A DNA stretch of 43,331 bases from Candidatus Muiribacterium halophilum. GTDB lineage: Bacteria > Muiribacteriota > Muiribacteriia > Muiribacteriales > Muiribacteriaceae. The first letter of the stretch is position 1, and each line of letters opens with the position of its first letter. Under the pieces are notes generated by a model. That model was not told the origin of the DNA. It worked only from the letters and a program-made list of their open reading frames with translations, and did not search any database. Shown here one piece after another: positions 9,338-19,400 of this stretch. A program made the position numbers and the translations under genes. Where the stretch lies: positions 1 to 43,331 of the forward strand of contig JALOAD010000029.1 of assembly GCA_023228995.1 (NCBI GenBank). The letters are read 5' to 3'.

Positions 9338-9946
9338 TTATCTATACATTTGATTTATTAATGTAAATTCTTTTTCTGTTGATTTAATTAATAATTGTCT
9401 ACCCATCCTAATTCTACTTTTTAATGAGCTTAGATTTAGATTTAATATTTCTGCTATTTCTTTATATGACATTTTTTGTATTTCTCTCATTTCAATAACT
9501 TCTTTATATGGTTTTTTCAAAGAGTTAATATGTTTTATCATGATATCTGCTTTCATGTCATATATATCATTCATGTTCATTTCATAATCATCTGTCTTGA
9601 GAAAATCTTTCATAGTTGTTCCCTCTCCATCATACTCTACATCTAATGATACTGTTTTTTTATCTACTTTTAATTCTTGTAATGCAATGTTTTTAGCTAT
9701 AGTGAATAACCATGTTGAAAATTGAGATTTTTCTTTATCATATTTATCTATTTTATCAAAAGCAGTCATAAATGAGTCTGTTGCTATATCCTCTGCTTTG
9801 AATTGATCATTACATATTTTATTAGTAAAATATACTAACTTTGGGTAATATTTAGTGTATAATACTACGAAATCTTTACCAGTTCTTTCCTTAAATAATT
9901 GTTCTTGTTCATTGAATAAAATTGTTTTCTTTTCTATTTTTTGCAT
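9338..9946 (-). CDS. RNA polymerase sigma factor, ECF-like sigma-70 family
   Basis: A 202-residue protein with the two conserved parts of a small sigma-70 factor. Region 2 spans about 26-95: YPKLVYFTNKICNDQFKAED, then the DSFMTAFDKI helix and FSTWLFTIAKNIALQELK, matching the core-binding and -10-melting helices. Region 4 spans about 136-187, with a helix-turn-helix (MSYKEIAEILNLNLSSLKSR). Regions 1 and 3 are absent, as in ECF factors. It should direct host core RNA polymerase to a subset of promoters, perhaps the phage late genes, which lack the housekeeping consensus. No anti-sigma gene is adjacent. It has its own upstream promoter-like site at 10029-10058. The acidic linker (about 100-130) is longer than usual. 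A captured host factor is an alternative origin. Confidence 0.85.
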   Translation of the reverse strand: MQKIEKKTILFNEQEQLFKERTGKDFVVLYTKYYPKLVYFTNKICNDQFKAEDIATDSFMTAFDKIDKYDKEKSQFSTWLFTIAKNIALQELKVDKKTVSLDVEYDGEGTTMKDFLKTDDYEMNMNDIYDMKADIMIKHINSLKKPYKEVIEMREIQKMSYKEIAEILNLNLSSLKSRIRMGRQLLIKSTEKEFTLINQMYR

Positions 9947-10028
9947 AATTTATTATAATTTTTAATATTTATTACTTTTTGTGAAAAAATAACATATCTA
10001 TATATTAATATGTTTTTCTTTTGTTATA

Positions 10029-10058
10029 CAAATATACAAAAATATTTTGATATACAAA
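10029..10058 (-). promoter_or_regulatory. Bacteroidetes-type promoter for the sigma factor gene
   Basis: Minus strand: TTTG (10055-10058), 18 bases, TATATTTG (10029-10036). The spacing is one or two bases shorter than the other sites in the window. The -7 box lies about 83 bases upstream of the start codon. Confidence 0.5.
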
Positions 10059-10084
10059 AGAAAATTTAACAAAAAGGAAAATAT

Positions 10085-10151
10085 TTATTAAATTAATTTT
10101 TTTCCTTTTTAGAAATCAATATTATATAAAAAATAAAAATTAATTTAATAA
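10085..10151. repeat. 17-bp AT-only inverted repeat upstream of methyltransferase
   Basis: ttattaaattaattttt (10085-10101) is the exact reverse complement of 10135-10151, with a 33-base loop. It lies 35 bases before the methyltransferase start. A near copy of the right arm (aaaaatcaatttaataa) sits directly before the ATG at 13268. It may be a regulatory site, or chance in very AT-rich DNA. Confidence 0.4.
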
Positions 10152-10186
10152 GTAAAAACATATGATATAAAAAATATATAAAAAAT

Positions 10187-11182
10187 ATGAAAGATAAAAT
10201 TAAATTAGGTCAATTTTATACAAAAAGATCACAATATATAATAGGTAATTTAATAAAAGATTTAGATAAAAACAAAATAGTAGTAGAACCATTTTGTGGA
10301 GAAGGTGATTTATTGATATTTGAAAATGAATATGAAATTTATGATATAGATCCTAAAATAGATAATTGTATAAAAAAAGATACCTTAAAATATCCTCCAG
10401 ATTATACACATAAACTAGTAGTGACTAATCCACCATTTTTAGCAAGAAATAAAAATAAAAATAAAGAATTATATGACTTATATAATGTAAGTGATTTATA
10501 TAAAGCTGCAATTAAAAGTATAATGACTTGTGAAGGTGGTATATTAATAATACCATTAAATTTTTTCAGTGATGAGGATAATGATATAAGAAATATATTT
10601 TTTAATAGATTTCAAATAATTCAATTGAATATCTTTGAAGAAACAGTTTTTGATGATACTTCATATACAATATGTTCTTTTTCTTTTAAGTTAAAAGAAA
10701 ATAATGAAAATATAAGTGAAATAAAATGTATATTTTATCCTAGTAATGTGAAAAGAGTATTTACAATAGATAAGAATAATGGTTGGAAAATAGGTGCAGA
10801 ATTTTATAATTTGATTAATATTAAAACAAATATTAAAAGATTAAGAATTGGTGGAATTCCTAATTCTAATTTATTTTTAAGATGTATTGATACTGGTTCT
10901 ACAAATGGACGAATTTCATTATCTATAAATAAAAACCATTATTATGGTAAGGAAACAGATAGATCATTTGCAACATTAGTTTTAGATAAGGAATATACTA
11001 TTGAACAAGAGGAAATTATATGTAAACACTTTAATGAAATATTGGAAAATTATAGAAATAAATATAATTCAATGTTTTTAACTAATTTTAGAAATTCTAC
11101 TTCATCTTATGCTAGAAAAAGAATATCATTTGATGTAGCATATAAATTAATTGAATATATAATAAAAAAAGAAGGCTTTTAG
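10187..11182 (+). CDS. Orphan DNA adenine-N6 methyltransferase
   Basis: A 331-residue protein with the class I methyltransferase signature. GQFYT at residues 8-12 is the usual N-terminal motif X of Eco57I/TaqI-like enzymes. VEPFCGEGDLL (33-43) is motif I, binding S-adenosylmethionine, and IYDIDP (51-56) is motif II. TNPPF (80-84) is the catalytic NPP[FYW] motif IV of adenine-N6 methylation. The C-terminal half (about 200-331) would be the target-recognition region. No restriction endonuclease gene is next to it, so it is probably a solitary phage methylase protecting or marking phage DNA. The stop codon lies in the loop of the terminator hairpin at 11166-11192. The ATG at 10187 gives the natural start with motif X near the N-terminus. 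The target sequence cannot be predicted from the protein alone. Confidence 0.85.
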   Translation: MKDKIKLGQFYTKRSQYIIGNLIKDLDKNKIVVEPFCGEGDLLIFENEYEIYDIDPKIDNCIKKDTLKYPPDYTHKLVVTNPPFLARNKNKNKELYDLYNVSDLYKAAIKSIMTCEGGILIIPLNFFSDEDNDIRNIFFNRFQIIQLNIFEETVFDDTSYTICSFSFKLKENNENISEIKCIFYPSNVKRVFTIDKNNGWKIGAEFYNLINIKTNIKRLRIGGIPNSNLFLRCIDTGSTNGRISLSINKNHYYGKETDRSFATLVLDKEYTIEQEEIICKHFNEILENYRNKYNSMFLTNFRNSTSSYARKRISFDVAYKLIEYIIKKEGF

Positions 11183-11192
11183 TCTTCTTTTT
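11166..11192 (+). terminator. Terminator of the methyltransferase gene
   Basis: Stem aaaaagaag (11166-11174) pairs with cttcttttt (11184-11192) across a 9-base loop that contains the TAG stop. The 3' arm supplies the U-run. Confidence 0.6.
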
Positions 11193-11255
11193 AGTTATCT
11201 ACAAAATGTCTTAGATTACCATCTATTTCTTTAATCATAATTAATTAAAACAAAA

Positions 11256-11281
11256 AAAGGATGATGAAAACATCATCCTTT
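11256..11281 (-). terminator. Terminator of the ligase gene
   Basis: Perfect 11-bp stem, aaaggatgatg (11256-11266) with catcatccttt (11271-11281), loop aaaa. On the minus strand it is followed by a run of T, 18 bases past the ligase stop codon. Confidence 0.8.
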
Positions 11282-11298
11282 ATAATATACCTTATTTA

Positions 11299-13143
11299 CT
11301 ATAAACCTAATTCAGTTCTTAATTCATCTAAGGTTAAGATAGTGATCCCAAGGTCCAAAGCTTTTTGGAATTTTGAACTTGAAATATCTTTCGATTTACA
11401 AATTAGGTGAGATGTATTTTTACTTACAGATGAAGTAATTTTAGCACCTTTACTTTGTAATAATGTTTGTGTTTCAACATCACGAACACCTGTATAGACA
11501 TATACTCTATCTAAATATTCATTTGATGTATTTTCTGTATCTTTTTTACTTTTTATTGTTATTAATGGTGAAATTTCTTCCATAAATTGAGTAAAAGCAT
11601 CATAATTGTCAATATATATTTTCGCCGATATATTAGCAAAACCTTCAATTGCTAAAATATCCTCCATTTTAGGTTTACCCTCTAAGTTATCTAATAAAAC
11701 TAATTTCTTTGAACCTAATCCATTAAAAATGCCACTAGCATGTTTTAATTTAGACATTTCCACATCTTTTACAGATTTTCTAATAGCATTGTAAACAATT
11801 TCAGCTTTTCTTTCTCCAAAACCTTCTATTTTCAATAGATCTTTTTCTGTTAATAATAGAATATCTTTGATAGTTCTATATCCACCATTCCATAATTGAG
11901 CAATTATACCTTCTGAAAAATTTTCAGCACCTAAAATTTCAAAAAAAGCACTAATTCTTTTCAATTGTTGAGCTTCAGTAACATTAACTGTCATCAATTC
12001 TACTTTATTATCATTCCATTTTAATTCTACTCCTTTTATTGTAGGTATTTCAAAACCATTACCACTATGGATTACTTGAATTACTTTTGGTATAACTTGT
12101 CCAGACCTAGTAATTTTAACTCTACTACCTATACCAATATTTAAGTCTTGACAATATCTTGCATTACATAAAGTAACACGACTTACAGTTACACCATCTA
12201 AATTGATAGGTTTTAATATACCAACTGGTTTTAATAAACCTTGTTTACTGATTGTCCATTCTATATCTATAATTTCTGTTTCTAAACTTTCAGAAAATAT
12301 TGAATTTTTGTATGCTCTGGCATAAGCAGGATTGTTATTAGTTTCTCTGCCTAATTTTTTTTGTAATTTTAGGTCATTTACTTCAAATATGATACCATCT
12401 ATTTCATATTCATTTTTCCATTTTTCATAGAATTGAATTAACATATCATCATTTAAGTCAGCAATAGTACATATATAATAAGGAATTTTTACTTCTTGAC
12501 CATTGTTTAAGTTATCTAATAATTCAGATTTTTTAGTAATTGTATCATCATTTGGAATACCACCATATTTAATATATTGACAGTCTTTCAAAGACTCATT
12601 TACATCATCACTATTTAATAATCCAGCTACTAAATTACGAGGATTTGCAAATTTAGTAGCATATTTATCATTAAATATTTTTTTAGACATGATAATTTCA
12701 CCATATGTATACTTAAAGATATTATTCTTAGCTAAGTGATTGGAAATTAATTTATAATGTTCATTTGACTTTTGTCCTATTTTACCATCACCTCTTGTGA
12801 AAGCTTCTTCTGTATCTTCAATAACTACAAAAGATAAACCATCTAACTTAGGAGTCAAAACAATTTCAGTATCAGATGTTATATTTTTCAACCTAGCATA
12901 ATCAACAATTTCTTTTGAAGTTTTCAATTTATTCATACTATACATAGGTATAGGTAATTGAGCTTTTCTTGTGTCTGAAATAACCTCATAACCAATGTTA
13001 TTTAGTAAATCATTATCAGGATCTAACAATGATAATTCGGTTATTAGAGAATCCCACTCAGTATCACTAATTATAGCTTCACCTGTTCTATAAGCTATAT
13101 TAGCTTCCTTAATCTTATTAATTAAAATATTTAATTCATTCAT
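11299..13143 (-). CDS. ligA: NAD-dependent DNA ligase, zinc finger missing
   Basis: A 614-residue LigA-type ligase that seals nicks using NAD+. In order: an N-terminal NMN-binding Ia domain (residues 1-60, ISDTEWDSL), an adenylation domain with the nucleophile Lys99 in KLDG (99-102), TRGDGKIG and EIDGIIFEV, then an OB fold (about 305-362, GSRVKITRSGQVIPKV). A helix-hairpin-helix region follows (LLKIEGFGERKAEIVYNAI), with a BRCT domain at about 543-614. Between OB fold and HhH the four-cysteine zinc finger of bacterial LigA is absent; that stretch (ELKWNDNKVELMTVNVTEA) has no cysteine. Bacterial LigA is usually about 670 residues. It has its own promoter (13173-13204) and terminator and stands alone. 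The role would be joining Okazaki fragments or repair during phage replication. Catalytic motifs look intact, so it is probably active. Confidence 0.93.
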   Translation of the reverse strand: MNELNILINKIKEANIAYRTGEAIISDTEWDSLITELSLLDPDNDLLNNIGYEVISDTRKAQLPIPMYSMNKLKTSKEIVDYARLKNITSDTEIVLTPKLDGLSFVVIEDTEEAFTRGDGKIGQKSNEHYKLISNHLAKNNIFKYTYGEIIMSKKIFNDKYATKFANPRNLVAGLLNSDDVNESLKDCQYIKYGGIPNDDTITKKSELLDNLNNGQEVKIPYYICTIADLNDDMLIQFYEKWKNEYEIDGIIFEVNDLKLQKKLGRETNNNPAYARAYKNSIFSESLETEIIDIEWTISKQGLLKPVGILKPINLDGVTVSRVTLCNARYCQDLNIGIGSRVKITRSGQVIPKVIQVIHSGNGFEIPTIKGVELKWNDNKVELMTVNVTEAQQLKRISAFFEILGAENFSEGIIAQLWNGGYRTIKDILLLTEKDLLKIEGFGERKAEIVYNAIRKSVKDVEMSKLKHASGIFNGLGSKKLVLLDNLEGKPKMEDILAIEGFANISAKIYIDNYDAFTQFMEEISPLITIKSKKDTENTSNEYLDRVYVYTGVRDVETQTLLQSKGAKITSSVSKNTSHLICKSKDISSSKFQKALDLGITILTLDELRTELGL

Positions 13144-13172
13144 ATTATAATATATTATACTTAATTATTTTG

Positions 13173-13204
13173 CAAAGATAATACATTTTCAAATAAAAAT
13201 CAAA
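13173..13204 (-). promoter_or_regulatory. Bacteroidetes-type promoter for the ligase gene
   Basis: Minus strand: TTTG (13201-13204), 20 bases, TATCTTTG (13173-13180), followed by CAAAAT. The -7 box is 30 bases upstream of the start codon, an ideal position for the housekeeping sigma factor. Confidence 0.75.
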
Positions 13205-13267
13205 TTATGTATCAAAAATATAAAGAGAAAGGAAAAATTAATATATAATAAAAATCAATTTAATAAA

Positions 13268-16200
13268 ATGGCTCAAAGTTCATTCCCAGCTGTAGCAGAT
13301 CAAATTATATCATTTAATAAAAATATAATAGAAATATTAGGTAAAATAGATGCATTGACTACTACAGAAGATCAATCTATTAATATGTCGATCTATGATA
13401 ATAATGGTAATCTTAAAACATTTGCTATACCATCTTTCAATTCATTAAAATCTGAAATTGATAGACTGAATAATAATATTAATTCATTATATAATATAGA
13501 TTCATCAGGATCTCTTATACAAACATCAAATTTAAATAAATATAAAAAAATAATTACAGTAGACTTAAATAAAGAACCTAATGCTATAAATTCAATTGGT
13601 ATTGTTAATTCATTCAAAGCAACAAACAATTGGTTTTTTGATAGTCTTATGAGTCCCATGATTTCAGTTGAATTAGATTTAACTAATCAAGTGGAAAATA
13701 ATGTAAGAAAGATATTATCAAGACGTTATATATTAAACTTTGAAAAGACAGAATCTGGTGACCTTACCACTAATGGACAATCAGCATTAAATAGTTTTAA
13801 TTTAAATTTTAGAAATAATGCTGGAATTAAAATAGAAGATTTTGAAAATTGGCATAGAACTACTTATGGTTTAGTAGATGGTGATAATCCAAATTTTGAT
13901 GAAGAGATATTTGATTTACAACCACATGAATTACAATATGATGGTGTGTTTAGTGTACTTGGTATTCAAGAAGATAGGTTAAATAAGAAGTTATGGTATG
14001 TTTTAGATACTTTAACTTATTTAGTAAGAGATACAAATAGTACAAAACAATTATCTATTGATTCAGAAGTTATTATTAATAAAGATCAAACATCAACTAG
14101 ATATAAAGTATTAGAAATTTCCACATCAGAATCAAATCCAAGAGTTAGATTAGAAAGAGTAGAGGGTAATGAAGCTATACCAGTTGGTATAGGTACTTTG
14201 AAAATATATTCACCTATTTTATATAATAAAAAAGTTAGAATTAGTATTGGATACAACGAAAGAAATATTATATTTGTTAAAGCAATTAATGCAGATATGA
14301 ATTTAGTATCAAGAAATTGGAGTTTAGGTTCTGGTTTCTGGACCAATGATTTATTATTAGAATCAGATTCTGTTCATAATGGGTTATCTATGGAGCAATT
14401 TTATACTAATTTTGTATATGATTATGGTATAGCGATTAAAGATATGGTTTCTAAAAAAATACCAAATTCTTTAGCAGTAACACCAGAAAGTCCAACATTG
14501 AATATTGATAATTTTAAGGTAGTTCAGATTAATAAACATTTAACTGATATACCTGATTCTAATATAATTAAACAAAAACATAATCAACAGTTAACTTTAG
14601 AATCTGAAATAAGACAAATACAAGAAGCATTGATAGATAAAAACACTAAATCAAAATTTGTAAAATTTGTATCAGAATCAGATAAAAAACAATTAAAATT
14701 AGAGATTGATGAATTATCTAAAAGAAAAGATAGTAAATCAAAATTATTATCTAGTTTAAGTACTGAAATTATAACATTATCTAATAATCCTAAATTTAAG
14801 GTTAGTCCTAAATTTAGATTGAGAGGGTTTTGGACCATACCATCAGCTGTAATTACCAATTCAACTAAACCTCAAGAGATAGTACAATTTAGAGTACAAT
14901 ATAGATATTTAAGCAAAGATGGTTCAGAATCTTCTGTAGAAGTTTTTAATGTAGATGATACTAATAGAAAAGGAGCTTATTCAAATTGGATTGAATATAA
15001 AACAGATGCAAGAAAAAGAACATATAATAAAGGTACTGGTGAATATATGTGGGAAATAGAAGATATTGAAAAGGCAGATACTCCAAATATAAATCAAGTT
15101 GATATTGCTATACAAGCTAATGAAAAAGTAGAATTTAGAGTAAAATCAATATCTGAGGTAGGTTGGCCTGATTCACCAATTGAATCAGATTGGTCCAATA
15201 TTTTAACTGTGGATTTTCCAGATGAATTGAGCAATGTACTTAATGAAAATGATTTTATATTAAAATCAGCTACTTCAGAAGAATTGAAAGTTAAAGTGAA
15301 TAATGAATTGACATCAAAGGGATTGGATGAACATTTGTCTGATACTATTGTAGTTAATAATTTAACATATCATCATAGTTCAGATAAGATATTATCTGGT
15401 TTTAAAGATAATAATGGTGTTTCTATTGATTTGTATATGTATCTTAAATCATTACAAGATAGAATAACATCATTAGAAGAAAAGATAATGAGAGTTAAGG
15501 GAGAATTGGAAGTTGTTATCTATCGTAATAATCAAGAATTTATAATATCAAATGGAAGTGAAACTATATTTAATATAGATTGTGAAGATTATTTAGATAC
15601 ATTTATATCTTCAACTCAAACAGGTAGAGTGTATAGCAATGATATTTATGTAATTAAAGATTTTGCAATAAAGATTAATAATAAATCAATTAGTTCACCT
15701 TTGGGTATTTTATCTAATAGAACATATTTACAAAATCCTAATGTATATAATACTAGTGTTCCTCAAACATTTTGGGTTAATGAACAAGATGAATTAATAA
15801 CTTCAGAAATTAATGCACAAGGACAATCAAGAACACAATTAGATAATCAATTTATTTGGATGGTTAATTATGATTCAGTTACTGAAACCTCAGTTAGTAA
15901 ATTATCCGAAAATATTGGAAATTCTTTTATTACTAAAGGTAGCAATTCTCTAACTGATGTACTATCTTCAAATAATTATAATTTAGGATTTAATGATACA
16001 AGTATATTAAATTTCATAGGAAATAATAAATCTTTATTGGATCCATCTAAGTGGATAGATGTTAATTCATCAATATCTTCTACCAATAAACTATTAACTA
16101 CTATACATCCAGTGGTTCAAAATTTAGAAGTGATTACAGAAACAAATAATGATAAAGTAAAAACAATAGAAAATTCAAAATCTATCACTATACCATTGAA

Positions 16201-16429
16201 TATATATTTCAAAATGAATGCTTTAGATAATAATCAAAAAGGTACTAATTATAATTACATTAATTTGAATAATTCAAATAAAACTATAAAACATATTAAA
16301 AAAGTTAAATTTTTCTTAGAAAATGAATCAGATAATAGACCTTTTGTATTTTCTATAAAATTTAACATAAATAGAAGTAAAGTTATAATTAAGAAAACAA
16401 CACAAGCAATAAATACAAATATAAAATAA
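13268..16429 (+). CDS. Large virion-type protein with coiled coil, function unknown
   Basis: A 1053-residue protein that I cannot assign to a named family. The N-terminal 75 residues are helical (QIISFNKNIIEILGKIDAL; SLKSEIDRLNNNINSLY) and suggest an oligomerisation stalk. Residues 75-420 are beta-rich and end in an N/Y-rich segment. A clear coiled coil spans about 430-510 (LTLESEIRQIQEALIDK, LKLEIDELSKRKDSKSKLL). Residues 515-660 look like a fibronectin-type beta sandwich (FRLRGFWTIPSAV, IVQFRVQYRYL, VEFRVKSISEVGW). A second short coiled coil lies near 740 (LYMYLKSLQDRITSLEEKI) before a beta-rich C-terminus. No signal peptide or catalytic motif was seen. A baseplate, tail or neck role is inferred from size, composition and the next genes. 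The gene follows a 124-base gap shared with the divergent ligase. Confidence 0.6.
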   Translation: MAQSSFPAVADQIISFNKNIIEILGKIDALTTTEDQSINMSIYDNNGNLKTFAIPSFNSLKSEIDRLNNNINSLYNIDSSGSLIQTSNLNKYKKIITVDLNKEPNAINSIGIVNSFKATNNWFFDSLMSPMISVELDLTNQVENNVRKILSRRYILNFEKTESGDLTTNGQSALNSFNLNFRNNAGIKIEDFENWHRTTYGLVDGDNPNFDEEIFDLQPHELQYDGVFSVLGIQEDRLNKKLWYVLDTLTYLVRDTNSTKQLSIDSEVIINKDQTSTRYKVLEISTSESNPRVRLERVEGNEAIPVGIGTLKIYSPILYNKKVRISIGYNERNIIFVKAINADMNLVSRNWSLGSGFWTNDLLLESDSVHNGLSMEQFYTNFVYDYGIAIKDMVSKKIPNSLAVTPESPTLNIDNFKVVQINKHLTDIPDSNIIKQKHNQQLTLESEIRQIQEALIDKNTKSKFVKFVSESDKKQLKLEIDELSKRKDSKSKLLSSLSTEIITLSNNPKFKVSPKFRLRGFWTIPSAVITNSTKPQEIVQFRVQYRYLSKDGSESSVEVFNVDDTNRKGAYSNWIEYKTDARKRTYNKGTGEYMWEIEDIEKADTPNINQVDIAIQANEKVEFRVKSISEVGWPDSPIESDWSNILTVDFPDELSNVLNENDFILKSATSEELKVKVNNELTSKGLDEHLSDTIVVNNLTYHHSSDKILSGFKDNNGVSIDLYMYLKSLQDRITSLEEKIMRVKGELEVVIYRNNQEFIISNGSETIFNIDCEDYLDTFISSTQTGRVYSNDIYVIKDFAIKINNKSISSPLGILSNRTYLQNPNVYNTSVPQTFWVNEQDELITSEINAQGQSRTQLDNQFIWMVNYDSVTETSVSKLSENIGNSFITKGSNSLTDVLSSNNYNLGFNDTSILNFIGNNKSLLDPSKWIDVNSSISSTNKLLTTIHPVVQNLEVITETNNDKVKTIENSKSITIPLNIYFKMNALDNNQKGTNYNYINLNNSNKTIKHIKKVKFFLENESDNRPFVFSIKFNINRSKVIIKKTTQAINTNIK

Positions 16430-16439
16430 ATTAAAATAA

Positions 16440-19400
16440 GTGAAGAGTAGTGCTTTATTAAGAACAAATACAGGTTTGACAACTAATGTTAAAATAATGA
16501 TTAATAGTAATTATAAATTATCTTTAAGTAGTATAGAATCTGATATTGAATTATCAAATAGTAAATATAGAAAAGTATCTTTTAATAAAAAATCATATTA
16601 TGATGATTTATTAACACATTTTTATGATGGACTACCATCTGATATAGCTTTTAGTATAGCTTATGATAATGATGTAGATTCAATGAGTACAAATTACTCT
16701 GAACAATATGATGATCTATATCAATATGGTGCTAAAAATATATCAAATAATAAAGAATATGATGAAGATTATGAATATTTTGCACCATTATATATCGGAA
16801 ATACTTTACCATCAAATTTTATAATATTTAGGATAGATGGTAGTGGAATTGAAGAGATTAACAAAGATAATTTCAGAACTAATATATTAAGGAAATTAAA
16901 AACTATAAAATTATTTGACTTATCTAAAAATACATATTTGGGAGAATGGTTAGATATGAATTATATTAATAATTCTTTCTTTCCATTATCTCCTTTTGAA
17001 ATGAATTATTCTAATTTAGAATTTTCAAAGTGGAATGGAATAGATTATGAAAATGGTGGTTATATAAGTAAATCCATTTTTTTAGAAAGTGTAATCAATC
17101 ATGAAAAAGAAATATATGAATTTGAAAAATATATTTTCAATGGATATAAAAATAATAAGATAGTTTTCCCAAATATACTTAATATGTCATTTTTATTTAG
17201 TGATAGTCCTTTACCATGGACTATTAATAGATATTATGGATTTTATTTAGATAGTATGGATATAGTCACTAAAGTTTCTATATTTAAGACCCCTGAATTG
17301 AAAAGTGTTACTGTTGTAGATAATTATTTGATATCAAATGGTGATCCTTTTGTAGATGGATATAAAGAAACAAATAAAATTGAATATCTTGGTGAATACT
17401 ATAATGTAACTAAGATAATTGAATATGGAGATGATATTTTACAACCAACAATAGTTGGTGATGTGATAATAGAACAATATAGACCAGAAGAAATAATTAA
17501 ATATAAAATAATATCTGATACCCCATTAGATGGTAAAGAAAATTTATTCAATAAAAATACAATATCAATTATAGATAATAAGATAATTGGTCTTGATATA
17601 GATATGAGTGTGGCTGATGTTTGGTTAATTGAAATAGATGGTTTATATTATAATTTAATTAATAACAATGATGAAGTATTTATAAATAGTGATTATATAT
17701 TCAATAGTGATGATAATTCATATACTTATAATAACATTATTAAAAATATAGATATAACAAAACCTAATAGTTTTAATATTTTTAAGTTAAAATTCACTGA
17801 TATTAAAGATTTTGATACAAGAATTATAGACACTGAGTATTCTAAATATGAATATGAGAAGAAAGATACACTAACATTAACAGATGAATCAAAAATGTAT
17901 TTAGTTAATTTAGATAGTAAATCAAATCCAAAAAATTATGATGATTTTTATTTCAATGAAGATGTAGTTAATATACCAGTTTCTTCTGAATATACTGCTA
18001 ACTATGAAACATTTAAGATTACTAATAATGAACTTTCTGATATATGGAGAAAAAACCCAGTATATTGTAGATGGTGTTTTCAAAACTCATTAAGTGCTAA
18101 TGATATGCCTTATCTATTGAACAATTCCCTTTTATTTGAGGATTTTAATAGAACTACTAACCCATATAATGTAATACCAAATAGAATTGATAGAAATTTA
18201 GATTATTTCTATACAATTAATTCATCAACTGCTTCATATACACATCATACTTTACATATTGAAAAAATAAAAGATGGTGAAATAGATACTAATTTTAACT
18301 TTGAATTAAATAAATACATATCTAATGAAAATGATTATTTTAGTGAAATATTTGATGCGAATGTAGTATTTGGGGATTATAATAAAAATGTTAAGAAATA
18401 CTCTGTATTCAACCATGGTAATTTACATTTACCTAATATAACTCTTTTTAGAGGAATGAAATATTTGATATATGATGTTTCAAGTACCAATAAATCAAAA
18501 AATAATATTAATTTACAAGCATCAAATTTATATGCAGATTATAAGTTTTCTATATTATTATCTAAAAATAATTATGATATAGATCTAACTGGTAAATTAA
18601 TTGAAATTGATAATCAGATGGATTGGACTATCATAGATGAATGGGAAATGGATAAACAATACAAAACAAATGATATAGTAATTAAAGATAATATATTATA
18701 TACCGCTATACAAGATAATATAATAACCAGCCCTATATCTGCTAATTTAATACCTTCAGCCCCTTATAATACTCCTGAATATTGGTCTTTATATGAAAAT
18801 AATAATTCAATATTTTGGTATCCGGATAGATTTTATAATATTGATGATTATGTATATAATGATAATTATTATGTATGTATAGATAATTTATCGGTGGAAG
18901 ATTTTTGGAATCCTAAAAATATATATGCTAGTGGTAGTGTAGTATTATTTAATGATAAATATTACACATCTACTATAGATAATAATAAACACAGACCTGA
19001 TTATAAAATACCATATGATGTAAATATTACAAAAAATGAAGATAGAAGTATTTCATTAGGTTATGATGTATATGATGTTTTAGGTGATTATTTTTGGGTT
19101 GCTACTCAATCAAGTGCACCAAAATGGAAAACTATTGAAATTTGGAACCCTGGTTTATCATATAATAGTGGTAGTTACATAATACATAATGATATATTAT
19201 ATAAAAGTACAGTATTAACAAGTGAAGAACCTGGTATTTCTTCTAATTGGATTAAAATTTATAGTTTAGTACCTGATACTAATATGAAATATAAACCAAA
19301 TAATAATCCAATTATAAGAATGAATAATGCATATTATTTAATAAACAGCAATTCAACTAATTCTACCATACAAAATGGTATTAATATTTATATTAATAAA

